Source: Planctomycetia bacterium
Lineage (GTDB): Bacteria > Planctomycetota > Phycisphaerae > UBA1845 > Fen-1342
NCBI GenBank assembly: GCA_015709575.1
Contig: CP054190.1
Location: forward strand, 1,116,001 to 1,180,000
Direction of reading: 5' to 3'
Length of the DNA: 64,000 bases
This document shows, in pieces, positions 8,855-16,740 of this stretch. Position 1 is the stretch's first letter. Every line of letters starts with the position of its first letter. The notes below the pieces were generated by a model that saw only the letters and a program-made list of their open reading frames with translations, made no database searches and was not told the DNA's origin. The translations under genes were made by a program, and so were the position numbers.

Positions 8855-9766
8855 ATGCAAGATCGCGGCCATCTGTTGACCGAACAGCGAAATCCATCTT
8901 CGCGCATGCTGGACCGCGCGACGATCGCCGAATGCGTCGCGCTGATGAACGCCGAGGACGCCGCGCTTCCCGCGGCGGTGGCGGCGGCCGCCGCCGACGT
9001 GACGCGCGCGATCGAGCTGGTCGTGGCGGCGTTCCGCGCCGGCGGCCGATTGATCTACGTCGGGGCCGGCACGAGCGGGCGGCTGGGCGTACTGGATGCG
9101 TCGGAGTGTCCGCCGACGTTTCTAAGCGATCCACGCATGGTGCAGGGAGTAATCGCCGGCGGATACGACGCGCTGCGCCGCGCGATTGAAGGAGCGGAGG
9201 ACAACCCGCAGGATGGCGCGGCCGCGATGGACGAACGCGGCGTCGAGGCGCGTGACGTGGTGATGGGGATCACCACCGGCGGCACGACGCCATACGTGCA
9301 CGGGGCGCTACGGCGGGCGCGCGAACGGGGCGCGAAGACGATCTTCTTCGCCTGTGTTGCGCGTGAGCATGTCCCGGACGATTGCGACGTCTCCATCCGC
9401 GTGGAGGTCGGACCGGAAGTCGTCACCGGCAGCACGCGCCTCAAGGCCGGAACAGCCACGAAGCTCGTGCTCAACATGATCACGACCATCAGCATGGTGC
9501 AGATCGGCAAGGTCTACCAGAACCTGATGATCGACGTGAACACGCGCGGCAACACCAAGCTGGTCGATCGCGGCACGCGCATGATCATGACCGTGACGGG
9601 GCTGGAGCGCACCGCCGCAGGACGGCTGCTGCAGGAGTCCGGCGGGCACGTCAAGACGGCGCTGGTGATGCACGCGCGCGGCGTCGGGCGCGAGGAGGCG
9701 CAGCGCTTGATCGACGCGCACGGCGGGCGAGTCGGGGAGATTCTGGACCGGCCGCAAGCACCGTAA
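8855..9766 (+). CDS. murQ: N-acetylmuramic acid 6-phosphate etherase
   Basis: MurQ cleaves the lactyl ether of MurNAc-6-phosphate to give GlcNAc-6-phosphate and lactate in cytosolic cell-wall recycling. The 303-residue length fits the family. The SIS domain shows YVGAGTSGRLGVLDASECPP (68-87) with the family glutamate at 84, and EGAED (about 112-116), the region of the second catalytic glutamate. GITTGGTTPYVHGAL near 134 and GSTRLKAGTATKLVLNM near 199 are also family signatures. ATG 8855 is preferred over GTG 8837 because GGAGAG lies 8 bases upstream. The N-terminus LTEQRNP is also typical. Confidence 0.95.
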   Translation: MQDRGHLLTEQRNPSSRMLDRATIAECVALMNAEDAALPAAVAAAAADVTRAIELVVAAFRAGGRLIYVGAGTSGRLGVLDASECPPTFLSDPRMVQGVIAGGYDALRRAIEGAEDNPQDGAAAMDERGVEARDVVMGITTGGTTPYVHGALRRARERGAKTIFFACVAREHVPDDCDVSIRVEVGPEVVTGSTRLKAGTATKLVLNMITTISMVQIGKVYQNLMIDVNTRGNTKLVDRGTRMIMTVTGLERTAAGRLLQESGGHVKTALVMHARGVGREEAQRLIDAHGGRVGEILDRPQAP

Positions 9767-9782
9767 CCCACTACGTTGCCGG

Positions 9783-11384
9783 TCAGGTCGGGAAACAGCC
9801 CTCGGTCTGTAGCAGGATCAGGCAGTTGATGAACGGCTCGATGTCAAAGTTCGTCACTTCGCCGTCGCCGTCTACGTCCGTGCGGCACCGCCACGCCTGG
9901 AGTCCTTCGCGGGCGATGTACGCTTCGGGATCGACCAGCGCCTCGACGAACGCGTCGATGTCGAAGTTGTTCACGATACCGTCGCCGTTCAGATCCCCGC
10001 GCGGGAACGCCGTGCAGCCCTGCAGGCAATCCGGGATTCCGTCCTGGTTGCGATCCAGTGTGTCATGCTCGCCGGGGCAGGCGTCGAGGCAGTCGATCAC
10101 GCCGTCGTTGTCGGAATCGCCGGGTTCCTCGATCATGCCGCAGCCGCACAACCCGGGGGCAATTTTGTTCGGGTCATCGGGACAGGCGTCGCAGCCGTCG
10201 CCGCGCCCGTCCTCATCGCGATCCGCCTGGTCGGCGTTCGGCACGAAGGGGCAGTTGTCCACCGCGTCCGGCCAGGAGTCGCGATCCGTGTCCACGCGAT
10301 GCAGGATGGTCAACGCCGCGGACAGGGCCTGCGGGCAGGAACCGATCAGATTCGCACACTCCGGCGGCGATGGTGCTGCAACGCCGTTGTTGTTCAAGTC
10401 CAGCCAGGCGATTTCACTTGCCGCCCCGGGGCGATTCTCGCCCGGCTCATCCGGGCCCCATGCCAGCGGCGCCGCGCATGTCGCGCGCGTCAGCGTCCGC
10501 CCGCTCGGGTCGCCGGGGTCGAGCGTGTGCATCACGATCGTGTAGTGCCCAAATCCATCTACCGGCATTCGGATGGACGCCACGTCGCAGAGGTTGATCA
10601 CGGCGAGGTAGAAACGAAGCCCGCCGCGGCAGTCGATCTCCGCTGAGGCCAGCCCGTCAAACGCGTCATTCGTGTCGCCATCGCCGGTGCGATCGACGTT
10701 GGCGGGCATGCGAAAAGCCAGGCCGGGGTAGACCGGCTGGCCGCCGGTCGGCGACGTCGCACCCGCCATGCAGTCGCCGTATCCCTCGCCCGTTCCGATG
10801 GCGATGACGCACGGTTCGCTGCTGCGGGTGACCACGTCGTCGCGCCCGTCATCGGGCGTGCCGCCGTCCGAGACGCAGGTCGAGCCGTTCACTCGCCAGA
10901 AGAATGCGAGTACAGCCGCTTCCGCCCGCACGCCCTCGCTGCCCGTGGCGGTCTGAAACCCCTGCGACCAGACCGGGATGCAGTCGTTGGCGCGGTTGCC
11001 ATCCGCCCCAACGTCGAGCAGGCGACGGGCCGCCGGCGATGCGCCCGGCACGCAACTCGCCGCACCGACTAACTCGGCCGTGAAGCGGTCGATCTCCGCG
11101 CCGTCGAATGCCGGAATGTGTGCACACAGCCCGGATCCGCCGGCGATGCCGCCCGACGACGAGAGCATTGGCATCCAGTCCGTGGTCAGGCGGCCCGCTT
11201 CATCGAGATGGGCGTAGTGCGTCGGACGCAGGATCTCGAACTGATCCGAATTGGTGACGATGGCAGAGGGCGGAGCCGCCACGGCGACGAGTGCGGGAAT
11301 CAGCGCGACGGCGGCGGTACACGCCCGGAGCTGGAGCGGGCGGCGGCGCCACCCTCCGCTTCGGGGCGCAACGCAACGACTCAC
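9783..11384 (-). CDS. Secreted protein with thrombospondin-type-3-like calcium repeats and dockerin-like pair
   Basis: The start is uncertain. GTG 11384 gives a normal signal peptide (arginine-rich N-region, then CTAAVALIPALVAVAAPP), while the longest frame (to 11474) gives a 48-residue basic lead that is unlikely. The N-terminal domain of about 320 residues is not recognised; it reads like a reported-event/choice-of-anchor domain, with many Asp, Gly and Cys. Then come thrombospondin type 3-like Asp repeats (DTDRDSWPDAVDNCP, DRDEDGRGDGCDACP, DSDNDGVIDCLDACP, DRNQDGIPDC), which bind calcium in that family. The dockerin-like pair is NNFDIDAFV and TNFDIEPFI, in both of which the usual core is slightly altered. 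Probably a calcium-dependent surface protein (inference). Confidence 0.75.
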   Translation of the reverse strand: MSRCVAPRSGGWRRRPLQLRACTAAVALIPALVAVAAPPSAIVTNSDQFEILRPTHYAHLDEAGRLTTDWMPMLSSSGGIAGGSGLCAHIPAFDGAEIDRFTAELVGAASCVPGASPAARRLLDVGADGNRANDCIPVWSQGFQTATGSEGVRAEAAVLAFFWRVNGSTCVSDGGTPDDGRDDVVTRSSEPCVIAIGTGEGYGDCMAGATSPTGGQPVYPGLAFRMPANVDRTGDGDTNDAFDGLASAEIDCRGGLRFYLAVINLCDVASIRMPVDGFGHYTIVMHTLDPGDPSGRTLTRATCAAPLAWGPDEPGENRPGAASEIAWLDLNNNGVAAPSPPECANLIGSCPQALSAALTILHRVDTDRDSWPDAVDNCPFVPNADQADRDEDGRGDGCDACPDDPNKIAPGLCGCGMIEEPGDSDNDGVIDCLDACPGEHDTLDRNQDGIPDCLQGCTAFPRGDLNGDGIVNNFDIDAFVEALVDPEAYIAREGLQAWRCRTDVDGDGEVTNFDIEPFINCLILLQTEGCFPT

Positions 11385-11585
11385 GTCGGATTGACCGGCG
11401 TTGGCCGACGAAAGACGGAGTCTCTGGAAGGTGAGCCTGTGGTCCAATCCGGTTGTCCCCATCCGCAGCGTCACGACGATCCTGCCGGATCTCCCGTCTC
11501 CGTTGCGTACCGGGGCGCAACCGGCACGGCGCGTGCAGAGGCTTCAGGCGCGAACGGACGGAGCTAAGTCAATCCAGCGCACCGC

Positions 11586-11591
11586 ATTATA
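11586..11591 (-). promoter_or_regulatory. Candidate -10 box upstream of the thrombospondin-like gene
   Basis: A perfect TATAAT reads on the minus strand at 11591-11586, in the gap after the nitroreductase gene. No good -35 box is seen at 16-18 bases, so the call is tentative. Confidence 0.35.
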
Positions 11592-11672
11592 TGACCGCCC
11601 CAAACGCGATTTCCGCAAAAAAGCGGTTCAGAAGGACCGGACGTGACAGCCCGGAGCCACGCCGTTCGCGCG

Positions 11673-12359
11673 TTAGCGGGCGTCAGGCAGTGGCGCCTCG
11701 CGATTCCATTGCACCCGCTGTGCAAGCGGGATGCGCGGCAGGTCCGGGACGGTGCAGTCTTCCGCCGGGTACCCCACCGGAATCAGTAGAAACGGCTTCT
11801 CATTATCGGGCCTGCCACAGATCTCGCGAAGAAAGCCCATCGGGCTGGGGGTGTGGGTGAGCGTTGCCAGGCCCAGCATGTGTGCCGCTGCAATCAGCAG
11901 CCCGCACGCCAGCCCGGTGCTCTCGTTGGGATAGTAGTTCTTGCGGCGCTTGTCGCCGACCGGCTCCCAGTCGATTCGGAACACAACGATCAGCCACGGC
12001 GCAACGTCGAGGAACGGCTTGCGGCAGTCGGTCCCGATCGGTTCCAGCGCGTCGAGCCACTCCTGCGGCATTCTCCGTTCGTAGCTCTCGCGCTCTTCCT
12101 TCTCCGCGGCAATGCGAATCTCGCGCTTGATTCGGGGATCATCAATTGCGACAAAGCGCCAGGGACGCAAATTGGCGCCGCTCGGCGCTGTGTGCGCGAT
12201 TTCGAGTATCCGTTCGATGAGGTTGCGCGGCACTTCGCGCGGGGAGAACGCCCGACAGCTTCGGCGGGCGGAGAACTCGCTGTGCAGCGCAGCGGCGCGC
12301 TCCAACTGCTGAGCGAGCGTACGCGGGGCCAGCGAATAGGGCACCTGCGGAGCAGGCAT
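11673..12359 (-). CDS. Nitroreductase-fold flavoprotein, iodotyrosine deiodinase-like
   Basis: This is an FMN-dependent nitroreductase-superfamily protein of 228 residues. RRSCRAFS (32-39) is the FMN phosphate-binding segment and APSGANLRPWRF (58-69) is also typical. The lid region sets it apart: Glu89, Tyr93 and Lys114 have the same spacing (4 and 21) as the substrate-binding Glu153/Tyr157/Lys178 of mammalian iodotyrosine deiodinase, within ESYERRM, W101 and the KPFLDVAP segment. The C-terminal LLIPVGYPAEDCTVPDL is also characteristic of that subfamily. Such enzymes reductively remove halogen from halotyrosines. The physiological substrate here is unknown. It is the last gene of the lpxK-containing minus-strand run, 25 bases after the small membrane protein gene. 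Confidence 0.85.
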   Translation of the reverse strand: MPAPQVPYSLAPRTLAQQLERAAALHSEFSARRSCRAFSPREVPRNLIERILEIAHTAPSGANLRPWRFVAIDDPRIKREIRIAAEKEERESYERRMPQEWLDALEPIGTDCRKPFLDVAPWLIVVFRIDWEPVGDKRRKNYYPNESTGLACGLLIAAAHMLGLATLTHTPSPMGFLREICGRPDNEKPFLLIPVGYPAEDCTVPDLPRIPLAQRVQWNREAPLPDAR

Positions 12360-12384
12360 CGGGCACTCTGATGATCCGGCGGGT

Positions 12385-12708
12385 CTAGTGATTGCGTCCG
12401 CGCGCGGCCGCGAAGCCGGTCAGCGCCACCAATTGCACGACGCCGGCAAATGCGAGCCGCGTGTACATCGTGCCCGTCGCGCCGACCAGCGCCCATTCCG
12501 CGACGGCCATCGCGAGCAGGCCCGCCGCGACCAGTTGGGCCAGTCCGCCGGCGACGCGACCGAGGGAAAGCTCCTCATATTGTGATTCGCGCGCCGCCCG
12601 GGCGATACGATCACGGATGTCGCGGAGAAGCTCTTCGCAGCGATCCAGCCGGGCTTCGGGCGTGTCCGGCGCGTCGCCTTCCGGGCGATTCAGGTGCGGG
12701 TCCGACAT
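12385..12708 (-). CDS. Small membrane protein of unknown function
   Basis: The 107-residue product starts at ATG 12708, inside the last codons of the preceding gene (19-base overlap), which suggests translational coupling. A longer frame to 12912 would lie entirely within that gene and is rejected. The N-terminal half is charged and probably helical (EARLDRCEELLRDIRDRI, about 18-35). The C-terminal half has two membrane helices (about 50-73 and 82-103). It resembles small accessory membrane proteins but no family is recognised. Confidence 0.6.
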   Translation of the reverse strand: MSDPHLNRPEGDAPDTPEARLDRCEELLRDIRDRIARAARESQYEELSLGRVAGGLAQLVAAGLLAMAVAEWALVGATGTMYTRLAFAGVVQLVALTGFAAARGRNH

Positions 12709-13700
12709 ACCGGCTTCTCCGCAGCGCCCGTGTTTGGGGGCTGATCGATCGTGTCCACCACGAGCTGGCGCAGCAGCGGCAGCAGCAATTCGTGCGGCCC
12801 GGTGATCTCGTGCCCGTGACCGGCCACCACCGGGCGGCGAAGCACGTTTTGTGTCGGCCGATAGTGCCGGAGCATGTCGAGATTGGCGGTGTGCATGCCG
12901 TCGAGCGCGCATCCGAGGTTTCGCGCGACCGACACGGCCTTGAGAAACACCTCGGGCATGATGACCGCTGAGCCGACGTTCAGAAAAACGCCGCCGTCCG
13001 GATGCGGCGGTTCGGCGCCAAGCTGCGCCACCACGGCGCAGAACTCGCGAAAATCCGCCAGGGTCGCCGCTCCGATCGCCGCGCCGTCGGCCTCAGCGCT
13101 CATGTGAACCGTGTCCGTTCCGATCGCGACGTGCACGGTGGCGGGGATGTCCGCCTGTGCCGCCGCGGCAAAGATGCTGTGCTCGGTGTGAGGCGCGCCG
13201 CTGTCCAGGATCAGCCGCCCCAATGCGCGACCCAGCCCGAGCGAGGCGCCGGCGCGCGCCGCCGCATTCATCTGGTCGAGCGTCTCGCGCACCATGCCGA
13301 AGGAACCGTCGCGAATCGTGTCGGCGACTTCCTCGCTCGTTTCCCCCGTTTGCGACAGCTCGAGGTCATGAATCGCGCCTGAGCCGTTGGTCGCAACAGC
13401 GGTGACGATCCCGCGCCGGATCAGGTCGATGATCAGTGGGCCGCAGCCGGTTTTGACGACGTGGCCGCCGAAGGCCAGCAGCACGGGGCGTCCGGCGCGC
13501 CGCGCGGCAACCATGGCCGCGGCCAGTCGTCGCAGCTCGCGCGTGGCCAGGAAGTCCGGCAGCGCGGCGGCCCACTCGCCGAAGGAGCAGCGGGTGGGGC
13601 TTGGCCGGGCCAGTGCGGCGACATCGACCTTGTGCGCCCGCGCTGCGCGGGAGCGCAGGCGCAGGCGGGAAAAGTCGAGCGGCGCGAAACGACCGGGCAT
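12690..13700 (-). CDS. Conserved protein, deoxyhypusine synthase-like Rossmann fold (tentative)
   Basis: The 336-residue protein is cytosolic. Segments such as LLAFGGHVVKTGCGPLI (about 74-90), AVATNGSGAIHDLE (about 100-113) and GSAVIMPEVFLKAV (about 249-262) recall the NAD-binding deoxyhypusine synthase-like fold, in which a gallery of glycine loops binds NAD. The catalytic lysine region of true deoxyhypusine synthase is not obvious, and bacteria lack the usual eIF5A substrate, so a different reaction is likely. It sits 28 bases after lpxK in a tight minus-strand run, which may hint at an envelope or amine-related role (inference only). Confidence 0.5.
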   Translation of the reverse strand: MPGRFAPLDFSRLRLRSRAARAHKVDVAALARPSPTRCSFGEWAAALPDFLATRELRRLAAAMVAARRAGRPVLLAFGGHVVKTGCGPLIIDLIRRGIVTAVATNGSGAIHDLELSQTGETSEEVADTIRDGSFGMVRETLDQMNAAARAGASLGLGRALGRLILDSGAPHTEHSIFAAAAQADIPATVHVAIGTDTVHMSAEADGAAIGAATLADFREFCAVVAQLGAEPPHPDGGVFLNVGSAVIMPEVFLKAVSVARNLGCALDGMHTANLDMLRHYRPTQNVLRRPVVAGHGHEITGPHELLLPLLRQLVVDTIDQPPNTGAAEKPVCRTRT

Positions 13701-13728
13701 TTCAGCGATTTCCAGTTAGAGCATTAGA

Positions 13729-14748
13729 TCATAACTCGCGGGACACGGCCCGCCGAAGCAGCGCCAGCAGCGCGCCTCCAGTATCGAGCAGGCGCGCCTC
13801 AACGTCCAGCCGCAGCAGTCCGGCCGCCGGGGCCGGTGGCCAGAGCGGTGCAAGCTTCACCCAGTCCTTGCGGGTCGTCACGACGGCGGTTGCGCCGCGT
13901 TGAGATGCATCGCGCACCAGCCCCTCCACGTCGCGGACGGTGTATCGGTGATGGTCACGGAACCGCCGGATCGTGATCGGACGGGCGCCGCAGTCGCGCA
14001 GCAGCGCCTCAAACGTGACCGGGTTTCCAATGCCGCAGACGGCCAGCACGCTCATCTGCGATGCGGCATGGGGCGGGTGAGCGTCGCTGCCGACTCCGCG
14101 CAGCCCCAAAGCGCGAACCTCGGAGCGGATGCACACCGCCTGTGGCGCCAGTTTCCCAACGCGCTGTTCGATTTCCGCGCAGCGCGCGTCGGCGGTCTGA
14201 TTCGCGCGGGTGATGATGACCGCCTGCGCGCGGCGAAGGCTGCTGAGCGGCTCGCGCAGGCGGCCCGCCGGCAGCAGTCGCTCTCCGCCCCAGGGAGCCA
14301 GCGCGTCGATCAGCACGATGTCCAGATCGCGCGCCAGTCGGCGATGCTGAAAGCCGTCATCCAGCACGATGCACTGGGCGCCATGCTCAGCCGCGGCGTC
14401 ACGTGCTCCGCGAACACGATCGGGGTTCACAATCACCGGAGTGTCCGGAAGCGCTTCCTGGTACTCGAGTACCTCATCGGCGGTCTGGCCGGCCGCAGCG
14501 GCGTACCCGCGCGTGACGACAGCGGCGCGCACCCCGATGCCGCGCAGGCGCCGGACGATCTCCATGACCACCGGTGTCTTGCCGGTGCCGCCGACGGTGA
14601 GATTGCCGACGCTGATGACCGGCACCGGCGCGCGAATCACGGCGCTGCGCCCGCGGTCGTATCGGCGGTTGCGCAACGCGACGGCCGCCCCGTAGATGGC
14701 GGCGGCGGGCGACAACAGCGTGGCGACAAATCGACCGGATTGGGTCAA
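13729..14748 (-). CDS. lpxK: Tetraacyldisaccharide 4'-kinase
   Basis: LpxK phosphorylates the 4' position of the lipid A disaccharide at the inner membrane. The 339-residue protein has an N-terminal hydrophobic anchor (about 8-24), the family P-loop SVGNLTVGGTGKTP (46-59), TRGYAA near 79, the VNPDRVRGA segment near 107 and LDDGFQHRRLARDLDIVLID near 128. It shows that the organism makes lipid A and has an outer membrane. It lies 42 bases after an oxidoreductase gene in the same orientation and 28 bases before the deoxyhypusine synthase-like gene. Confidence 0.95.
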   Translation of the reverse strand: MTQSGRFVATLLSPAAAIYGAAVALRNRRYDRGRSAVIRAPVPVISVGNLTVGGTGKTPVVMEIVRRLRGIGVRAAVVTRGYAAAAGQTADEVLEYQEALPDTPVIVNPDRVRGARDAAAEHGAQCIVLDDGFQHRRLARDLDIVLIDALAPWGGERLLPAGRLREPLSSLRRAQAVIITRANQTADARCAEIEQRVGKLAPQAVCIRSEVRALGLRGVGSDAHPPHAASQMSVLAVCGIGNPVTFEALLRDCGARPITIRRFRDHHRYTVRDVEGLVRDASQRGATAVVTTRKDWVKLAPLWPPAPAAGLLRLDVEARLLDTGGALLALLRRAVSREL

Positions 14749-14790
14749 GGCGGACTCGCGTCAGTTCGGAGGCGGACGAGATTTCCTCGG

Positions 14791-15852
14791 TCAGGGGTTG
14801 AGCGGCCGCGGCGGCTCAAAGCGCACCGACCGGCCGGTCTGCACGCTTTCCCGCTCGCGTTCCAGCAGCGTTGCGACGGCATGGGCGTCGTGCAAGGCCG
14901 GCAGGTCGCTGCGGGGCCGCCGCCCGGCCAGCACGGCCATCAGGGCGCGGATCTCATTCTCCCAGCCGCTCCGCGGTTCCAACTTGATCGGGACGGTCTT
15001 CCCGCCGCGGCTGATGCGCAGCTGTTCGTCGCGACCGGAATCGAATTCCGCGGTCGCCTCGTCAAAGGCGACCACAAATCTCATGCGAAACGGCCAGCCG
15101 CCGCGATGATCCCACGCGCCTTCGGCCACGACGTGCGCCGGACCATTGGAGAAGCGGTAGATCGTGGTGACGTGATCAAGGCTGCCACCACTCATCACGC
15201 TTGCAGGATCGCCGAAGCATGCCCGCACGAAATCGGCGTCGTGCGTGTGCAGATCGACCAGCGCGCCGCCGGTGAGCGCGTCGTCCGCGTAGGTCTCGGA
15301 CCACGTCGGCCGCGATCCGAGTCGACCGAACACGGCGCTGTGAACCGGGCCGAGTGAGCCGTTGCGGATGAACTCCAGCAGTGTGTCCCATCCCGGCCAG
15401 AAACGCATGCAGAAGCCGGGCATCACGATCCGGTCCGGCCGTGCCGCGGCCTCGCGGAGCAGCGGCTCGGCGTCGGCGGCGCGCAGGCACAAGGGCTTTT
15501 CCACGAGTACGTGCTTTCCCGCGCGCAGCGCGCGGCAGGCGACTTCCACGTGCGTCGCGGTCGGCGTGCAGATGCTGACCAGCGAAATGGCCGGATCGTC
15601 GAGCAGGTCGTTGAGCGAGGAGCAATGGCGCACGCCGGCGGGATCGGCGTCAGCATCGCCGCGCTGGGATTCGAGGTTGCCCGTGACGGCGATGTCCGCA
15701 GCGCCTTTCGAATCCAGCAGGCGCGGGTCATAGACCGCCCGCACCTCGCAGCCGAAGCCGTCGCGCGCCCCTCGACGATAGGCTGCCAGGTGCGCTGAGC
15801 CGATGAACCCCAGCCCGATGACGCCGACGCCGATCGTCTCCCCCGTGCTCAC
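14791..15852 (-). CDS. Gfo/Idh/MocA family oxidoreductase
   Basis: This is a cytosolic NAD(P)-dependent sugar or cyclitol dehydrogenase-type protein of 353 residues. The N-terminal Rossmann motif GVGVIGLGFIGSAH (7-20) and the family signature VLVEKPLCL (about 115-123), whose lysine is in the EKP motif, are visible. The C-terminal half is the expected beta-sheet domain (GALVDLHTHDADFV near 190). ATG 15852 overlaps the end of the sugar isomerase gene by 4 bases (ATGA), so the two are co-translated and probably act on the same metabolite (inference). The substrate is unknown. Confidence 0.9.
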   Translation of the reverse strand: MSTGETIGVGVIGLGFIGSAHLAAYRRGARDGFGCEVRAVYDPRLLDSKGAADIAVTGNLESQRGDADADPAGVRHCSSLNDLLDDPAISLVSICTPTATHVEVACRALRAGKHVLVEKPLCLRAADAEPLLREAAARPDRIVMPGFCMRFWPGWDTLLEFIRNGSLGPVHSAVFGRLGSRPTWSETYADDALTGGALVDLHTHDADFVRACFGDPASVMSGGSLDHVTTIYRFSNGPAHVVAEGAWDHRGGWPFRMRFVVAFDEATAEFDSGRDEQLRISRGGKTVPIKLEPRSGWENEIRALMAVLAGRRPRSDLPALHDAHAVATLLERERESVQTGRSVRFEPPRPLNP

Positions 15853-16676
15853 GACTTCGCGCCCTTCGTGGAATCGAGCAATGATGAGACCAGGTCGCGG
15901 GCGATCCGGGCGTCGGCAATGCGCACATCACCGCCTTCGCGCTCGATCATCAGATCGCAGGCGGGCAGGCGGCGGGCGACCACCGCGATGAAGCGCGGCC
16001 ACGGCACCGCTCCGCTCCCCACCGGCGTCTCGGTGCCCCACTCACCGGGGGACGCCGACGGCGTTGCGTCCTTGATGTGCACCTGTCGCACCAGCGGGAG
16101 CAGCAGATCCAGTGCCGCCATCGGCTCGCCGACGCCGTAGAGCAGGATATTGGCGGGGTCGAAGTTCAGCCCCACGTCGGCGCGCCCGAGCGTTTCGATG
16201 AATCGTCGCAATTCCGCAGGATCGTCCATGCCGGTTTCCAGCGCGATGGATGCCCCGACCTGCGCGAACGCATCGGCCACTTCACAGGTGCGTCGCGCCA
16301 GCGTGCCGCCGTCGCGCTGGTCGATCAGGCCGCCGTGCAGCGTGACCAGCCGAAGGCCGAGTTCGCCGGCGATGCGCGCATTCTCGGCGGCGGCTTTGCG
16401 GTTGGCTTCCCAGGTCTCGTCCGGCCGCAATCCGCCGGTCCGCTGAATCGCCGCGATCGTCGAATAGTCCTCGCTTGCCGGAGCCATCATGCCGGACGCG
16501 ACCGTGATCCCCGCGTTCGTTAGTGCGCGTCGCGTGGCGTCGAGCGACCATGCGCCCGTGCGTATCGGATCCAGCGCGAGTTGGACGCGATTCACGCCGA
16601 CGGCCCGCACGCTCGCGGCGAGGTCGGCAGGACTCGCCGGTTGCAGCGACCAGGAGCAGACACCGAGCGGATTCAT
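15849..16676 (-). CDS. Sugar phosphate isomerase/epimerase (xylose isomerase-like TIM barrel)
   Basis: This 275-residue TIM-barrel protein belongs to the AP endonuclease family 2 group. It starts with CSWSL and contains LVTLHGGLID near 107, IALETGMDD near 139, VGLNFDPANILLYG near 162 and VHIKDATPS near 190, the strands that carry metal-binding His, Glu and Asp residues in this family. Partners of such enzymes are typically Gfo/Idh/MocA dehydrogenases, and one follows with a 4-base overlap. It may act on a keto-sugar or inositol-type compound (inference). Confidence 0.85.
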   Translation of the reverse strand: MNPLGVCSWSLQPASPADLAASVRAVGVNRVQLALDPIRTGAWSLDATRRALTNAGITVASGMMAPASEDYSTIAAIQRTGGLRPDETWEANRKAAAENARIAGELGLRLVTLHGGLIDQRDGGTLARRTCEVADAFAQVGASIALETGMDDPAELRRFIETLGRADVGLNFDPANILLYGVGEPMAALDLLLPLVRQVHIKDATPSASPGEWGTETPVGSGAVPWPRFIAVVARRLPACDLMIEREGGDVRIADARIARDLVSSLLDSTKGAKS

Positions 16677-16740
16677 GGCGGCGAATTGTAACCGTGCGCT
16701 GCGTTCGTGCCGCGGACGGGGGCGTGCGGGGCGGCGCTAA

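Noticed and set aside
12709..12912. N-terminal extension of the small membrane protein
   Set aside because: The extension is His/Arg/Ala-rich shadow sequence inside the preceding gene; ATG 12708 gives a normal start.
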